Shown: positions 1-6,879 of the stretch, in pieces
Position numbering within the stretch: position 1 is the first letter of the stretch
How the letters are laid out: every line of letters begins with the position of its first letter
Assembly: GCA_029260075.1 (NCBI GenBank)
Contig: JAJDDY010000089.1
Location: 99,654 to 163,653 of the forward strand
Origin: Phycisphaerae bacterium
GTDB lineage: Bacteria > Planctomycetota > Phycisphaerae > UBA1845
Length of the DNA stretch: 64,000 nucleotides
Direction of reading: 5' to 3'
Made by a program: the position numbers and the translations under genes
Notes under the pieces: model-generated
What the model was told of the DNA's origin: nothing
The model's input: only the letters and a program-made list of their open reading frames with translations
Database searches by the model: none

Positions 1-8
1 CCCAGACA

Positions 9-30
9 CTCCCTCACGGTCGCGGCTCGG
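9..30. repeat. half-copy of a REP-like intergenic repeat
   Basis: These 22 bases match 21 of 22 bases of the right arm of the inverted repeat at 56415-56436 (core ACGGTCGCGGCTCGG). Two copies in non-coding DNA about 56 kb apart suggest a dispersed intergenic repeat family. The left arm, if present, lies outside the window. Confidence 0.55.
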
Positions 31-125
31 ATCGGATCGAATCGGATCGGATCGGATCGGATCGGATCGAATCGGATCGGATCGGATCGGATCGAATCGA
101 ATCGAATCGAATCGAATCGAATCGG
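31..125. repeat. 19-copy tandem pentanucleotide ATCGR
   Basis: Nineteen uninterrupted copies of a 5-bp unit, either ATCGG or ATCGA. The A variants fill units 13-18 as a block and occur singly at units 2 and 8. The array directly abuts the REP-like half-copy at 9-30 and lies in the non-coding DNA downstream of the TetR gene. A 5-bp unit changes frame with each copy gained or lost, but no gene is seen reading through it here. Confidence 0.95.
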
Positions 126-167
126 ACGAACCCGTCACTTGAGTCGCGACAAAGCACAAGCGTACCC

Positions 168-830
168 CTATGACTGCGTCTCTGATGTCTTGATCGATCC
201 GAGCATGCCATGAAGAAACTGATCCGCAATCTGATTGGCCACCGTGTTCACAGCCGGACCGCGCTGCGGATCGTACCAGCGATATAACCAGTTCAGTGTG
301 CCGAACAGGGCCATCGTGGCTACATGTCGGTCAATCCTTCCGTTGCCGCCATGCGAGTCGAGCAAACGATCGAGAATGCCGCGTGCGACACCGTAGTATT
401 CATGTCGAACTTGACGCGTCTCGGAGTAGGCGCTACCCGAAAGCGAGTCCAACTCGTGCGAGCACACCTTGAGTGCCGACATGTTGGACGCGAAGTACGC
501 AAAATGCTCTCGAATCATGACCCGTAGCTGCGCCTCCGGGTCATCCACGCCGCAGATTTTCTCGCGAAGGTTGCTGAGTAGCGACCCGAAAGCACGAAAC
601 TGGATGAGAAAAAGAATCCGCTCCTTGCTATCGAAGTAGTGGTACAGCCCGGCGAGGCTGACACCGGAGGCCTTGGCGACTTCACGCATCGACGCCTTCC
701 CATAGCCCAAACGGGCGATGGTGTCGGTGGCGGCCGAGAGGATGTGGTCCAGCCGTTCGTCGTAACTACCACGACCGTCAGAGGTTGCGGCCGCCGGCTT
801 ACTACCGAACGCTTGTTCTGCTTTGTTCAT
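168..830 (-). CDS. TetR-family transcriptional regulator
   Basis: A 220-aa one-component regulator. The N-terminal HTH follows the TetR pattern: helix DTIARLGYGKASMREVAKAS, then GVSLAGLYHYFDSKERIL at about residues 45-75. The C-terminal ligand-binding part is typical in length but does not identify a ligand. A GTG three codons upstream (839) is possible; ATG at 830 is preferred because the HTH already sits at the usual distance from it. The gene is divergent from the benzoyl-CoA cluster and shares about 250 bp of promoter DNA with it, so control of that cluster by an aromatic or acyl-CoA ligand is a reasonable inference. Many FadR/BadR-like TetR proteins sense acyl-CoAs, but the ligand here is unknown. 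Confidence 0.88.
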   Translation of the reverse strand: MNKAEQAFGSKPAAATSDGRGSYDERLDHILSAATDTIARLGYGKASMREVAKASGVSLAGLYHYFDSKERILFLIQFRAFGSLLSNLREKICGVDDPEAQLRVMIREHFAYFASNMSALKVCSHELDSLSGSAYSETRQVRHEYYGVARGILDRLLDSHGGNGRIDRHVATMALFGTLNWLYRWYDPQRGPAVNTVANQIADQFLHGMLGSIKTSETQS

Positions 831-877
831 ACCTACCACACGAAATCTTAGCTATCAGCGAACAATCGTGACAAACA

Positions 878-906
878 AGTATCGCTCGGGTTTGCAGCCC
901 TGTCAA
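878..906 (-). promoter_or_regulatory. predicted promoter of the TetR gene
   Basis: On the - strand a perfect -35 TTGACA (906-901) is followed after 17 bp by GATACT (883-878), about 50 bp before the TetR start. The -35 box is part of the TGTCAA repeat cluster that also overlaps the opposite promoter, which fits autoregulation. Confidence 0.5.
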
Positions 907-912
907 GATAAT

Positions 913-935
913 TTGTCAATAATATTGCTTGACAA
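913..935. promoter_or_regulatory. candidate TetR operator (TTGTCAA-N9-TTGACAA)
   Basis: A perfect 7-bp inverted repeat with a 9-bp spacer. Its right arm is the -35 box of the forward promoter. A further TGTCAA at 901-906 forms the -35 of the reverse promoter. This position would let one repressor block both directions. The assignment to the TetR protein is inferred from position and symmetry only. Confidence 0.5.
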
Positions 936-957
936 CGGCCTGATATTGGCGATAATT
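929..957 (+). promoter_or_regulatory. predicted promoter of the benzoyl-CoA cluster
   Basis: TTGACA at 929-934, a 17-bp spacer, then ATAATT at 952-957: close to the sigma-70 consensus. A start near 964 would leave a leader of about 113 bases before bamA, which contains the CGAACGTTCG palindrome at 1028-1037. Confidence 0.55.
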
Positions 958-1027
958 AGACTGCGCGGCCACATCCCGCTTCCGTATCGACGGATTGGTC
1001 GCGATTCGCTTTGCTTTGTAATACGAT

Positions 1028-1037
1028 CGAACGTTCG
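1028..1037. promoter_or_regulatory. palindrome CGAACGTTCG in the bamA leader
   Basis: A perfect 10-bp palindrome 39 bp upstream of the bamA start and downstream of the predicted promoter. Short AACGTT-centred palindromes are typical TetR operator cores, so it is a second candidate operator. It could also be chance. Confidence 0.35.
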
Positions 1038-1076
1038 TTCTAATAATTTCATCTTTTGGTCTTAAGGAGACCCAGG

Positions 1077-2213
1077 ATGGCCATGTTCCCGCCGAGATCG
1101 GCCACGTCGTTGGACCTGCACGAGGTTCGTTACGAAAAAAAAGGATGGGTCGCCCACATCGCGATCGATCGTCCCCACAACTACAACGCCTACAGCACGC
1201 CCGCTCTCACGGAGTTGGCGTCGGCTTTTCAGGACGCATCCTGGGATGATCGGGTGGCGGTGGTCGTGTTCACCGGCGTCGGCGACCGCGCGTTTTGCAC
1301 GGGCGGTGACGTCAAGGAATATCAGGAGTCCTACACCCAGAAGCCGCGCGACTACTGGAAGTACATGTCGTGCTTCAAGGCGTACATCGAGTCGATCACC
1401 AACTGCTCCAAGCCGGTGATCGCGCGACTGAATGGGATGGCTGTCGGCGGCGGAAACGAAAGTCAACTGGCGTGCGACCTTTCCGTCATGGGCGAACATG
1501 CGTTCATCGCGCAGGTCGGCACGAACGTCGGTTCCGTCGCGTGCGGCGGATCGACACAGTGGCTTCCTATTCACGTTGGTGATCGCAAGGCGAGGGGAAT
1601 TCTCTTTCTCAACCAGCGGTACGGCGCGTTCACATCACTCGCGATGGGATTGGTGAACGTCGTCGCCCCAACAGTTCAAGGACCGGACGGTAGATTCGTC
1701 ACGAAGTTCACCGGTGGTCGATCCTATCTTGCCGATTGGAACACGGACCCGTGGGATCAACCTTTCGAGTCACGCGCCACGCCTGAACAAATCAAGAAGG
1801 CGCAAAAAGGTGTCGACGGGTTCTCGCTCGACTTCCGTTGCGTTGACGAAGCCGTTGCCGAACTGTGCGAGCAGATCGTTCACAAGTTTCCGGAATGCAC
1901 TAGATACACTAAGGCGCAGGTCAACTTTTGGAAGGACGCCGCTTGGCATGCCACAGTGGGGCACGCGCGCGACTGGCTTTCCATCCACTATACAAGCCTC
2001 GAACCGCACGAGGGCATGACGGCGTTCGTCGAAAAGCGCAACGCTGACTATGTCGGGATGCGCGAGCGCGCGGCCGACCCAACCGGATCGAGCGAGTTCC
2101 TCTGGGGCCCGTACGCCAACATGTGTGCGGAGTGCGGCGCTAAGGGGATCCCTCGCGACTTCGAGTTCTGTGGCAAGTGCGGCGCGGCGCTAACGGCCAC
2201 CGTAACCACCTGA
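1077..2213 (+). CDS. bamA: 6-oxocyclohex-1-ene-1-carbonyl-CoA hydrolase
   Basis: A 378-aa crotonase-fold enzyme that adds water and cleaves the ring of 6-oxocyclohex-1-ene-1-carbonyl-CoA to 3-hydroxypimelyl-CoA, the ring-opening step of anaerobic benzoyl-CoA degradation (also called oah). Family features visible are IDRPHNYNAYSTP near the N terminus, the oxyanion-hole segment RAFCTGGDVKEY, and ARLNGMAVGGGNE; the length matches the family. The C terminus carries a four-cysteine zinc-ribbon-like segment (CAECG...CGKCG). The start ATG at 1077 follows AAGGAGA (1064-1070); an in-frame TTG at 1056 has no such site. It is the first gene of the cluster. BamA is a well-used marker for anaerobic aromatic degradation. 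Confidence 0.93.
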   Translation: MAMFPPRSATSLDLHEVRYEKKGWVAHIAIDRPHNYNAYSTPALTELASAFQDASWDDRVAVVVFTGVGDRAFCTGGDVKEYQESYTQKPRDYWKYMSCFKAYIESITNCSKPVIARLNGMAVGGGNESQLACDLSVMGEHAFIAQVGTNVGSVACGGSTQWLPIHVGDRKARGILFLNQRYGAFTSLAMGLVNVVAPTVQGPDGRFVTKFTGGRSYLADWNTDPWDQPFESRATPEQIKKAQKGVDGFSLDFRCVDEAVAELCEQIVHKFPECTRYTKAQVNFWKDAAWHATVGHARDWLSIHYTSLEPHEGMTAFVEKRNADYVGMRERAADPTGSSEFLWGPYANMCAECGAKGIPRDFEFCGKCGAALTATVTT

Positions 2214-2235
2214 CGTGATCCGTAGGGAGCGGCGT

Positions 2236-2976
2236 ATGCCCTCAGTTCGACGAGCCTTGGTGACCGGCGGCGCTCGCGGAATCGGTCGTTGCATTGTGGA
2301 AACGCTGGCGCGCGACGGGTGCGATGTCTGCGTGTTCGACAGCAAACTGCCGGACGATGCGGATCAGCTCAGTGCCGCGATCGAGTCTCGCGATCGCCGA
2401 TCCATGATGCTGTCCGGGGACGTACGCGACGCTGCGGCTGTGGGTAACGCCATCGAATCCGTCGTAGGGCGCTGGGGCGGGCTCGATATTCTCGTCAACA
2501 ACGCCGGCATCGTGCGAGATCAAGTCAGTTGGAAGATGAGCGACGAACAATGGCGCGACGTCATTGATGTCAATTTGACCGGGGCTTTTCATGCGTGTCG
2601 GGCTGCCATTCCCTGTATGCGCGAAGTTGGATGGGGCGCGATCGTGAACCTTGCGAGCATCAACGGCATGCGCGGGAAGTTCGGTCAGTCGAACTACGCT
2701 GCGTCCAAAGCGGGCTTGATCGGGTTGACGAAGTCGCTGGCGAAGGAAGTCGCACGGTTTGGCATTACCGCCAACGCCGTAGCGCCGGGGCTGATCGAGA
2801 CCGACATTGTGCGATCCATGTCGGATGAAGCACTCAAACAAGCGGTGGGCGAAGTTCTCTTGAACCGTCCGGGGCAGGTGGAAGACGTGGCTGAGGCGGT
2901 GTCGTTTCTTGCGGGCGATCGCGCCCGGTTCATCACCGGCGAGGTGCTACGCGTCGACGGCGGGCAATACATCTAG
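2236..2976 (+). CDS. short-chain dehydrogenase/reductase (FabG-like)
   Basis: A 246-aa NAD(P)-dependent SDR. The cofactor motif TGGARGIG is at the N terminus, NNAG follows the central strands, and the catalytic Ser and Tyr-x3-Lys occur in the segment NLASINGM...NYAASKAG. The C terminus GEVLRVDGGQYI is typical of 3-oxoacyl reductases. ATG 2236 follows AGGGAG (2224-2229); the upstream GTG at 2215 is less likely. It lies between bamA and dch, so it may oxidise 3-hydroxypimelyl-CoA or another hydroxyacyl-CoA of the pathway. The substrate cannot be read from the sequence. Confidence 0.85.
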   Translation: MPSVRRALVTGGARGIGRCIVETLARDGCDVCVFDSKLPDDADQLSAAIESRDRRSMMLSGDVRDAAAVGNAIESVVGRWGGLDILVNNAGIVRDQVSWKMSDEQWRDVIDVNLTGAFHACRAAIPCMREVGWGAIVNLASINGMRGKFGQSNYAASKAGLIGLTKSLAKEVARFGITANAVAPGLIETDIVRSMSDEALKQAVGEVLLNRPGQVEDVAEAVSFLAGDRARFITGEVLRVDGGQYI

Positions 2977-2989
2977 AGGTAAAGGTACG

Positions 2990-3760
2990 ATGAGCGCGTA
3001 CGAACATTTCGACGTAAGCGTAGACGAAGGCATAGCCACGCTGACGATGCAGCGTGAGCCGCTCAATGTGCTCCACAATCCGATGATGGCCGAGTTTAAC
3101 TCGATTTTGGAAGCAACGCTTTCCGGATCAAACCTGGCTGCCGTTGTGATCCGGGCGACGGGTCGGGCGTTCAGCGCCGGGGTGGACGTCGGAGATCACG
3201 CGCCGGACCAAGTCGCCGAGATGATCCATCAATTCCACGGTATTTTCAGAAAACTGGCTTCGACTGATGCGTTGACCATCGCCGCAGTCCAGGGGGCGGC
3301 GCTCGGCGGCGGATGTGAGCTGGCGTGTTTTTGTGACATCGTATTGGCATCCGAAAGAGCGAAGTTCGGTCAACCGGAGGTTCAGGTCGGCGTATTTCCG
3401 CCGGTGGCGGCGTGCGTGTTTCCTGCACAGGTGGGCATCAAGAAGGCCATCGAGTTGAACGCGCTAGGCAAGACCATCGGCGCGGTGGAGGCTTATCGAA
3501 TCGGTCTCGTCAATGAAGTCTTTCCCGTGGAGTCGTTTGAAGCAAGCGTAGACGAGTACCTAAGTGACATCCGCAAGCTGTCGCGTCCGGTCGTGCGTTT
3601 GTCGAAGCGGGCGACCTGTATGGTGTCGCGTGAACAGGTGCTCGCCCAATTGGATCGGACGGAAGCCCTATACCTCGACGAACTGATGAAGCTCGAAGAC
3701 GCGAGCGAGGGAATCGCAGCCTTCATGGAAAAACGAAGCCCCAAATGGCGGCACGCATAA
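2990..3760 (+). CDS. dch: cyclohexa-1,5-diene-1-carbonyl-CoA hydratase
   Basis: A 256-aa enoyl-CoA hydratase-family protein. Dch hydrates the dienoyl-CoA product of benzoyl-CoA reductase to 6-hydroxycyclohex-1-ene-1-carbonyl-CoA. The crotonase elements are GRAFSAGVDVGDH and AVQGAALGGGCELA. The segment GVFPPVAACVFP, with the C-terminal EALYLDELMKLEDASEGIAAFMEKR in two parts, resembles Dch proteins more than generic hydratases. ATG 2990 follows the purine-rich GAGGTAAAGG. It is adjacent to bamA and had, the two next enzymes of the modified beta-oxidation. A generic enoyl-CoA hydratase remains possible. Confidence 0.82.
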   Translation: MSAYEHFDVSVDEGIATLTMQREPLNVLHNPMMAEFNSILEATLSGSNLAAVVIRATGRAFSAGVDVGDHAPDQVAEMIHQFHGIFRKLASTDALTIAAVQGAALGGGCELACFCDIVLASERAKFGQPEVQVGVFPPVAACVFPAQVGIKKAIELNALGKTIGAVEAYRIGLVNEVFPVESFEASVDEYLSDIRKLSRPVVRLSKRATCMVSREQVLAQLDRTEALYLDELMKLEDASEGIAAFMEKRSPKWRHA

Positions 3761-3783
3761 CGCGTCGCAAAGGATAATCAGCA

Positions 3784-4806
3784 ATGAAAGCGGTAGTTTT
3801 TCACGGCGGCGATACGGGATTGAAAATCGAAGACGTTCCGATGCCAACGATCGGCGCGCACGAAATCCTCGTGAAAGTCGCGGCGTGCGGCGTGTGTCAT
3901 ACCGACCTGCACTACATCGAACATGGCGTACCGACGTTCAAGAAACCACCCATCATTTTGGGGCACGAAGCGTCGGGTGTTGTCGAACGGGTCGGCGCTG
4001 ACGTCAAGAACCTCACCGAGGGACAGCGCGTGCTCATCCCGGCGGTGTTGACTTGTGGTCAGTGCATGTTCTGCCGCATGGGGCGTGAGAATATCTGCAG
4101 CGACATGACCATGCTAGGCAACCACATCAATGGTGCCTACGCGGAGTATGTGGCTGTTCCCGCTAAGGACGTACTGGACCTCCCTGAATCAATCCCGCTG
4201 AAAGAGGCGTCGATTATCGCGGACGCGATCTCGACTCCATACCACGCCGTCAAGAACCGTGCACAGGTTCGCCCCGGCGACAGCCTTGTGGTCTTCGGGT
4301 GCGGTGGCGTGGGGATGGGCGCGGTGCAAGTTGCGGTGGCCAGCGGCGCGTATGTCATCGCGGTTGACGTGAACGAACGCAAGTTGCAATGGGCGTCGGA
4401 CTTTGGTGCGGCCAAGACCATCAACGCTTCGAAGGTTGAACGGGTCAGCAAGGAAGTCAAGAAACTCACGGGTGGCGGCGCGGATATTGCCATGGAAGTG
4501 ATCGGCAACCCACGGACGATCGAAGAAGCTTTCGAGTGTGTCCGCGTCGGCGGTCGACTCTGCGTCGTCGGCTATACGCACGAGAAGATATCTGTGGTGG
4601 CGGGCAAGATCATGTTCAAGGAAATCGAGGTAGTCGGTTCCCTCGGGTGTCGACCGCTCGATTACAAGCCTTTGATTCGGATGGTGGAGTCCGGCGCGAT
4701 CGACGTGAAGCGCCAGGTGACGCATCAGTTCCAACTGGAAGAGTTGGAAGAAGCTTTCGCCGTGATGAAGGAAGGTGTGTCGTTGCGATCCATCGTAACG
4801 CCATAG
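3784..4806 (+). CDS. had: 6-hydroxycyclohex-1-ene-1-carbonyl-CoA dehydrogenase
   Basis: A 340-aa zinc-dependent medium-chain alcohol dehydrogenase. The catalytic-zinc region is CGVCHTDLHY followed by GHEASGVVERVG. The structural-zinc cysteines are in CGQCMFCRMGRENIC, and the Rossmann motif is GCGGVGMGAVQ. Had oxidises the 6-hydroxy group to the 6-oxo compound that BamA cleaves. The bam-SDR-dch-had order and about 20-bp gaps support this assignment over a general alcohol dehydrogenase. Confidence 0.82.
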   Translation: MKAVVFHGGDTGLKIEDVPMPTIGAHEILVKVAACGVCHTDLHYIEHGVPTFKKPPIILGHEASGVVERVGADVKNLTEGQRVLIPAVLTCGQCMFCRMGRENICSDMTMLGNHINGAYAEYVAVPAKDVLDLPESIPLKEASIIADAISTPYHAVKNRAQVRPGDSLVVFGCGGVGMGAVQVAVASGAYVIAVDVNERKLQWASDFGAAKTINASKVERVSKEVKKLTGGGADIAMEVIGNPRTIEEAFECVRVGGRLCVVGYTHEKISVVAGKIMFKEIEVVGSLGCRPLDYKPLIRMVESGAIDVKRQVTHQFQLEELEEAFAVMKEGVSLRSIVTP

Positions 4807-4819
4807 TAGCGAGCTAAAC

Positions 4820-6064
4820 ATGAGCGCGACCGCCGCCAAACGAATCAAGATCAAGTCGCAAGAGCGTCTTGGTGCGCTCATGCGCGAGCACTTTCTCGAT
4901 CTCGATGAGGCGGCGCGTGATCCACAGCGCCGCGTGGCGTGGTGTACGAGTGTCGGTCCGTGCGAAATCCTTACAGCTATGGGGTTCGAGACGTATTTCC
5001 CTGAAAACCACGGGGCGCTACTCGGTGCGCGTCGCGTCAGTCACGAACTCATTCCCCGGGCGGTGGCCATCGGATATTGCGCGGAGTCGTGCTCCTACAT
5101 GACCAGTGACATCGGTTCGACACTGGCGGGCGTGAGTCCGCTCACCGAAGCGTTTGGCATCGACGGTCCGCCGAACCCGGATCTTCTTGTGTACAGCACG
5201 AACCAATGCCGCGAGGTACAGGATTGGTGGGGTTTCCACGGACGGCGCACCGATGCCGCGGTGATGGGTGTGTGTCCACCTTCACACTTGGGCGAAGTGA
5301 CCCGCGAGCACGTCGCTTTCGTATCCGGCCTGCTCGAACGATTGGTCGAGAAAATCGAACATCGATTCGGCGCCACACTCGATCGCGATCGCCTCAAAGA
5401 AGTCGTAGCGCTCTCTAGCCGGGCAAGTGCCCTATGGCGTCAGGTGCTCGACACCGCTCGTGCGCGACCGGCTGCGCTCACGTTCTTCGACGGCGTGATC
5501 CACATGGCGCCGGTGATTCTGATGCGCGGTTCCCAGAAAGCGATAGATTACTACGAGACGCTGCTTGCTGAGTTGAATCAACGGATCGCAGACGGCGTCG
5601 GCGGCATCCCCGAAGAGCGTTTTCGCATCTATTGGGAGGGCATGCCGATCTGGCCCAAGGTTCGGGAGTTGGCGGAGAAGTTCTTTGACCTGCGCACAGT
5701 CGTGGCTGCGAGCACGTACTGCAATTCCTGGGCGTTCGACGAGTACGACGGCGGCGATCCGATCGAGTGGATGGCGCGAACCAGCATCGAAATCTTCATC
5801 AATCGCGACGAGGTCAGCAAGCAGAAATTCCTCAGCGAAATGTTCAATCGATTCGAGATCGACGGTGCGATTTTCCACAACGCGCGCACTTGCCCTAACA
5901 ATACGAACTCCCGTTTCGGTATGGCCCAGCGCGTTCGCGATGAAATGGACATGCCGGTACTGGTGCTGGACGGCGACCTCAGCGACGTGCGGTTCTTCTC
6001 GACCGCACAAACCATGACCAACATTGAGGCGTTCATCGAACAGCTTGAGGAGTGCAAGCGATGA
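4820..6064 (+). CDS. 2-hydroxyacyl-CoA dehydratase / benzoyl-CoA reductase-family subunit (orphan)
   Basis: A 414-aa protein of the HgdB/BcrB/BcrC family, whose members bind a [4Fe-4S] cluster and carry out low-potential electron transfer to CoA thioesters. Candidate ligands occur in CTSVGPCE, GYCAESCSY, STNQCREV, GVCPPSH and ARTCPNNT. The C-terminal domain (DGDLSDVRFFSTAQT) is also typical. It is followed by a 4-bp-overlapping ATPase gene, but the usual second dehydratase subunit is missing. This sets it apart from the complete bzdNOPQ set 8 kb downstream. It may act on another CoA ester, or share a partner with BzdN/BzdO. The family is clear; the reaction is not. Confidence 0.78.
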   Translation: MSATAAKRIKIKSQERLGALMREHFLDLDEAARDPQRRVAWCTSVGPCEILTAMGFETYFPENHGALLGARRVSHELIPRAVAIGYCAESCSYMTSDIGSTLAGVSPLTEAFGIDGPPNPDLLVYSTNQCREVQDWWGFHGRRTDAAVMGVCPPSHLGEVTREHVAFVSGLLERLVEKIEHRFGATLDRDRLKEVVALSSRASALWRQVLDTARARPAALTFFDGVIHMAPVILMRGSQKAIDYYETLLAELNQRIADGVGGIPEERFRIYWEGMPIWPKVRELAEKFFDLRTVVAASTYCNSWAFDEYDGGDPIEWMARTSIEIFINRDEVSKQKFLSEMFNRFEIDGAIFHNARTCPNNTNSRFGMAQRVRDEMDMPVLVLDGDLSDVRFFSTAQTMTNIEAFIEQLEECKR

Positions 6065-6879
6065 GCGGTGCGCTCTACGTCGGCGTTGACCTCGGATCAT
6101 CCGCGACGAAGTGCGTCGTGCTCGATGAGACGACGACGTTGGTGGGCTATCACGTGGTTAAGTCGGGTTTCGATTACGTCGAGGCGGGCCAAGTTGCACT
6201 GCACCATGCCCTGGCCAAGGCAGAGGGGGAGCCTGCGGACGTTGCATACTGCGTGTCCACCGGATACGGACGCGAGCGCGTCGCGCTGGCGAACCGTCGT
6301 GTTACCGAAATCACCTGTCATGCGCGCGGCGCGCGCGAGTGGTACCCCGCGGTGCGGAACATTATCGACGTGGGTGGTCAGGACACGAAGGTCATTCGTC
6401 TGAGCGAAGGCGGGCGTATGGCTGACTACCGGATGAACGCCAAGTGTGCCGCCGGCACGGGGACGTTTCTCGAATCGACGGCGCACAAGCTGGACTTGTC
6501 GCTTCAGCAATTGGACGAACTGGCGATGACGTCGACCGAGCCGGCTGTGGTCAACAGCTACTGCACGGTGTTCGCCGGAACGGAAGTGATCGAGCGCATC
6601 AAAGAGGGTCAGCCGGCAAGGGACATTGCGATGGGACTGTTTCGTTCGATCGCTACGCGCGTGTCGGAGATGCTGGCTGTTCGTGATGGTGCTGTCGCGG
6701 TCACAGGAGGGGTCGCAGCCCACTGTCGCGCGTTGGTGCGAGCGCTTGAAGAAGTTCTGGAGACTGAGGTTTTGCTGCCCCCGATGCCGCAATACGCCGG
6801 CGCTTTTGGTGCGGCGCTGCTTGCTACTGAAACGAACGATGCCGAAAGGAGCTCAACCAGCCATGTTGCGCACCGGTGA
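6061..6879 (+). CDS. BadF/BadG/BcrA/BcrD-family ATPase (activator of the orphan subunit)
   Basis: A 272-aa ASKHA-fold ATPase that carries a [4Fe-4S] cluster at the dimer interface in known relatives and uses ATP to drive electrons to its dehydratase or reductase partner. Seen here: phosphate-binding DLGSSATKCVVLD at the N terminus, STGYGRERV, DVGGQDTKVI, and KCAAGTGTFLE with the cluster-ligand cysteine. ATG 6061 overlaps the stop of the previous gene (ATGA), so the two are translationally coupled and probably form one functional pair. Confidence 0.85.
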   Translation: MSGALYVGVDLGSSATKCVVLDETTTLVGYHVVKSGFDYVEAGQVALHHALAKAEGEPADVAYCVSTGYGRERVALANRRVTEITCHARGAREWYPAVRNIIDVGGQDTKVIRLSEGGRMADYRMNAKCAAGTGTFLESTAHKLDLSLQQLDELAMTSTEPAVVNSYCTVFAGTEVIERIKEGQPARDIAMGLFRSIATRVSEMLAVRDGAVAVTGGVAAHCRALVRALEEVLETEVLLPPMPQYAGAFGAALLATETNDAERSSTSHVAHR

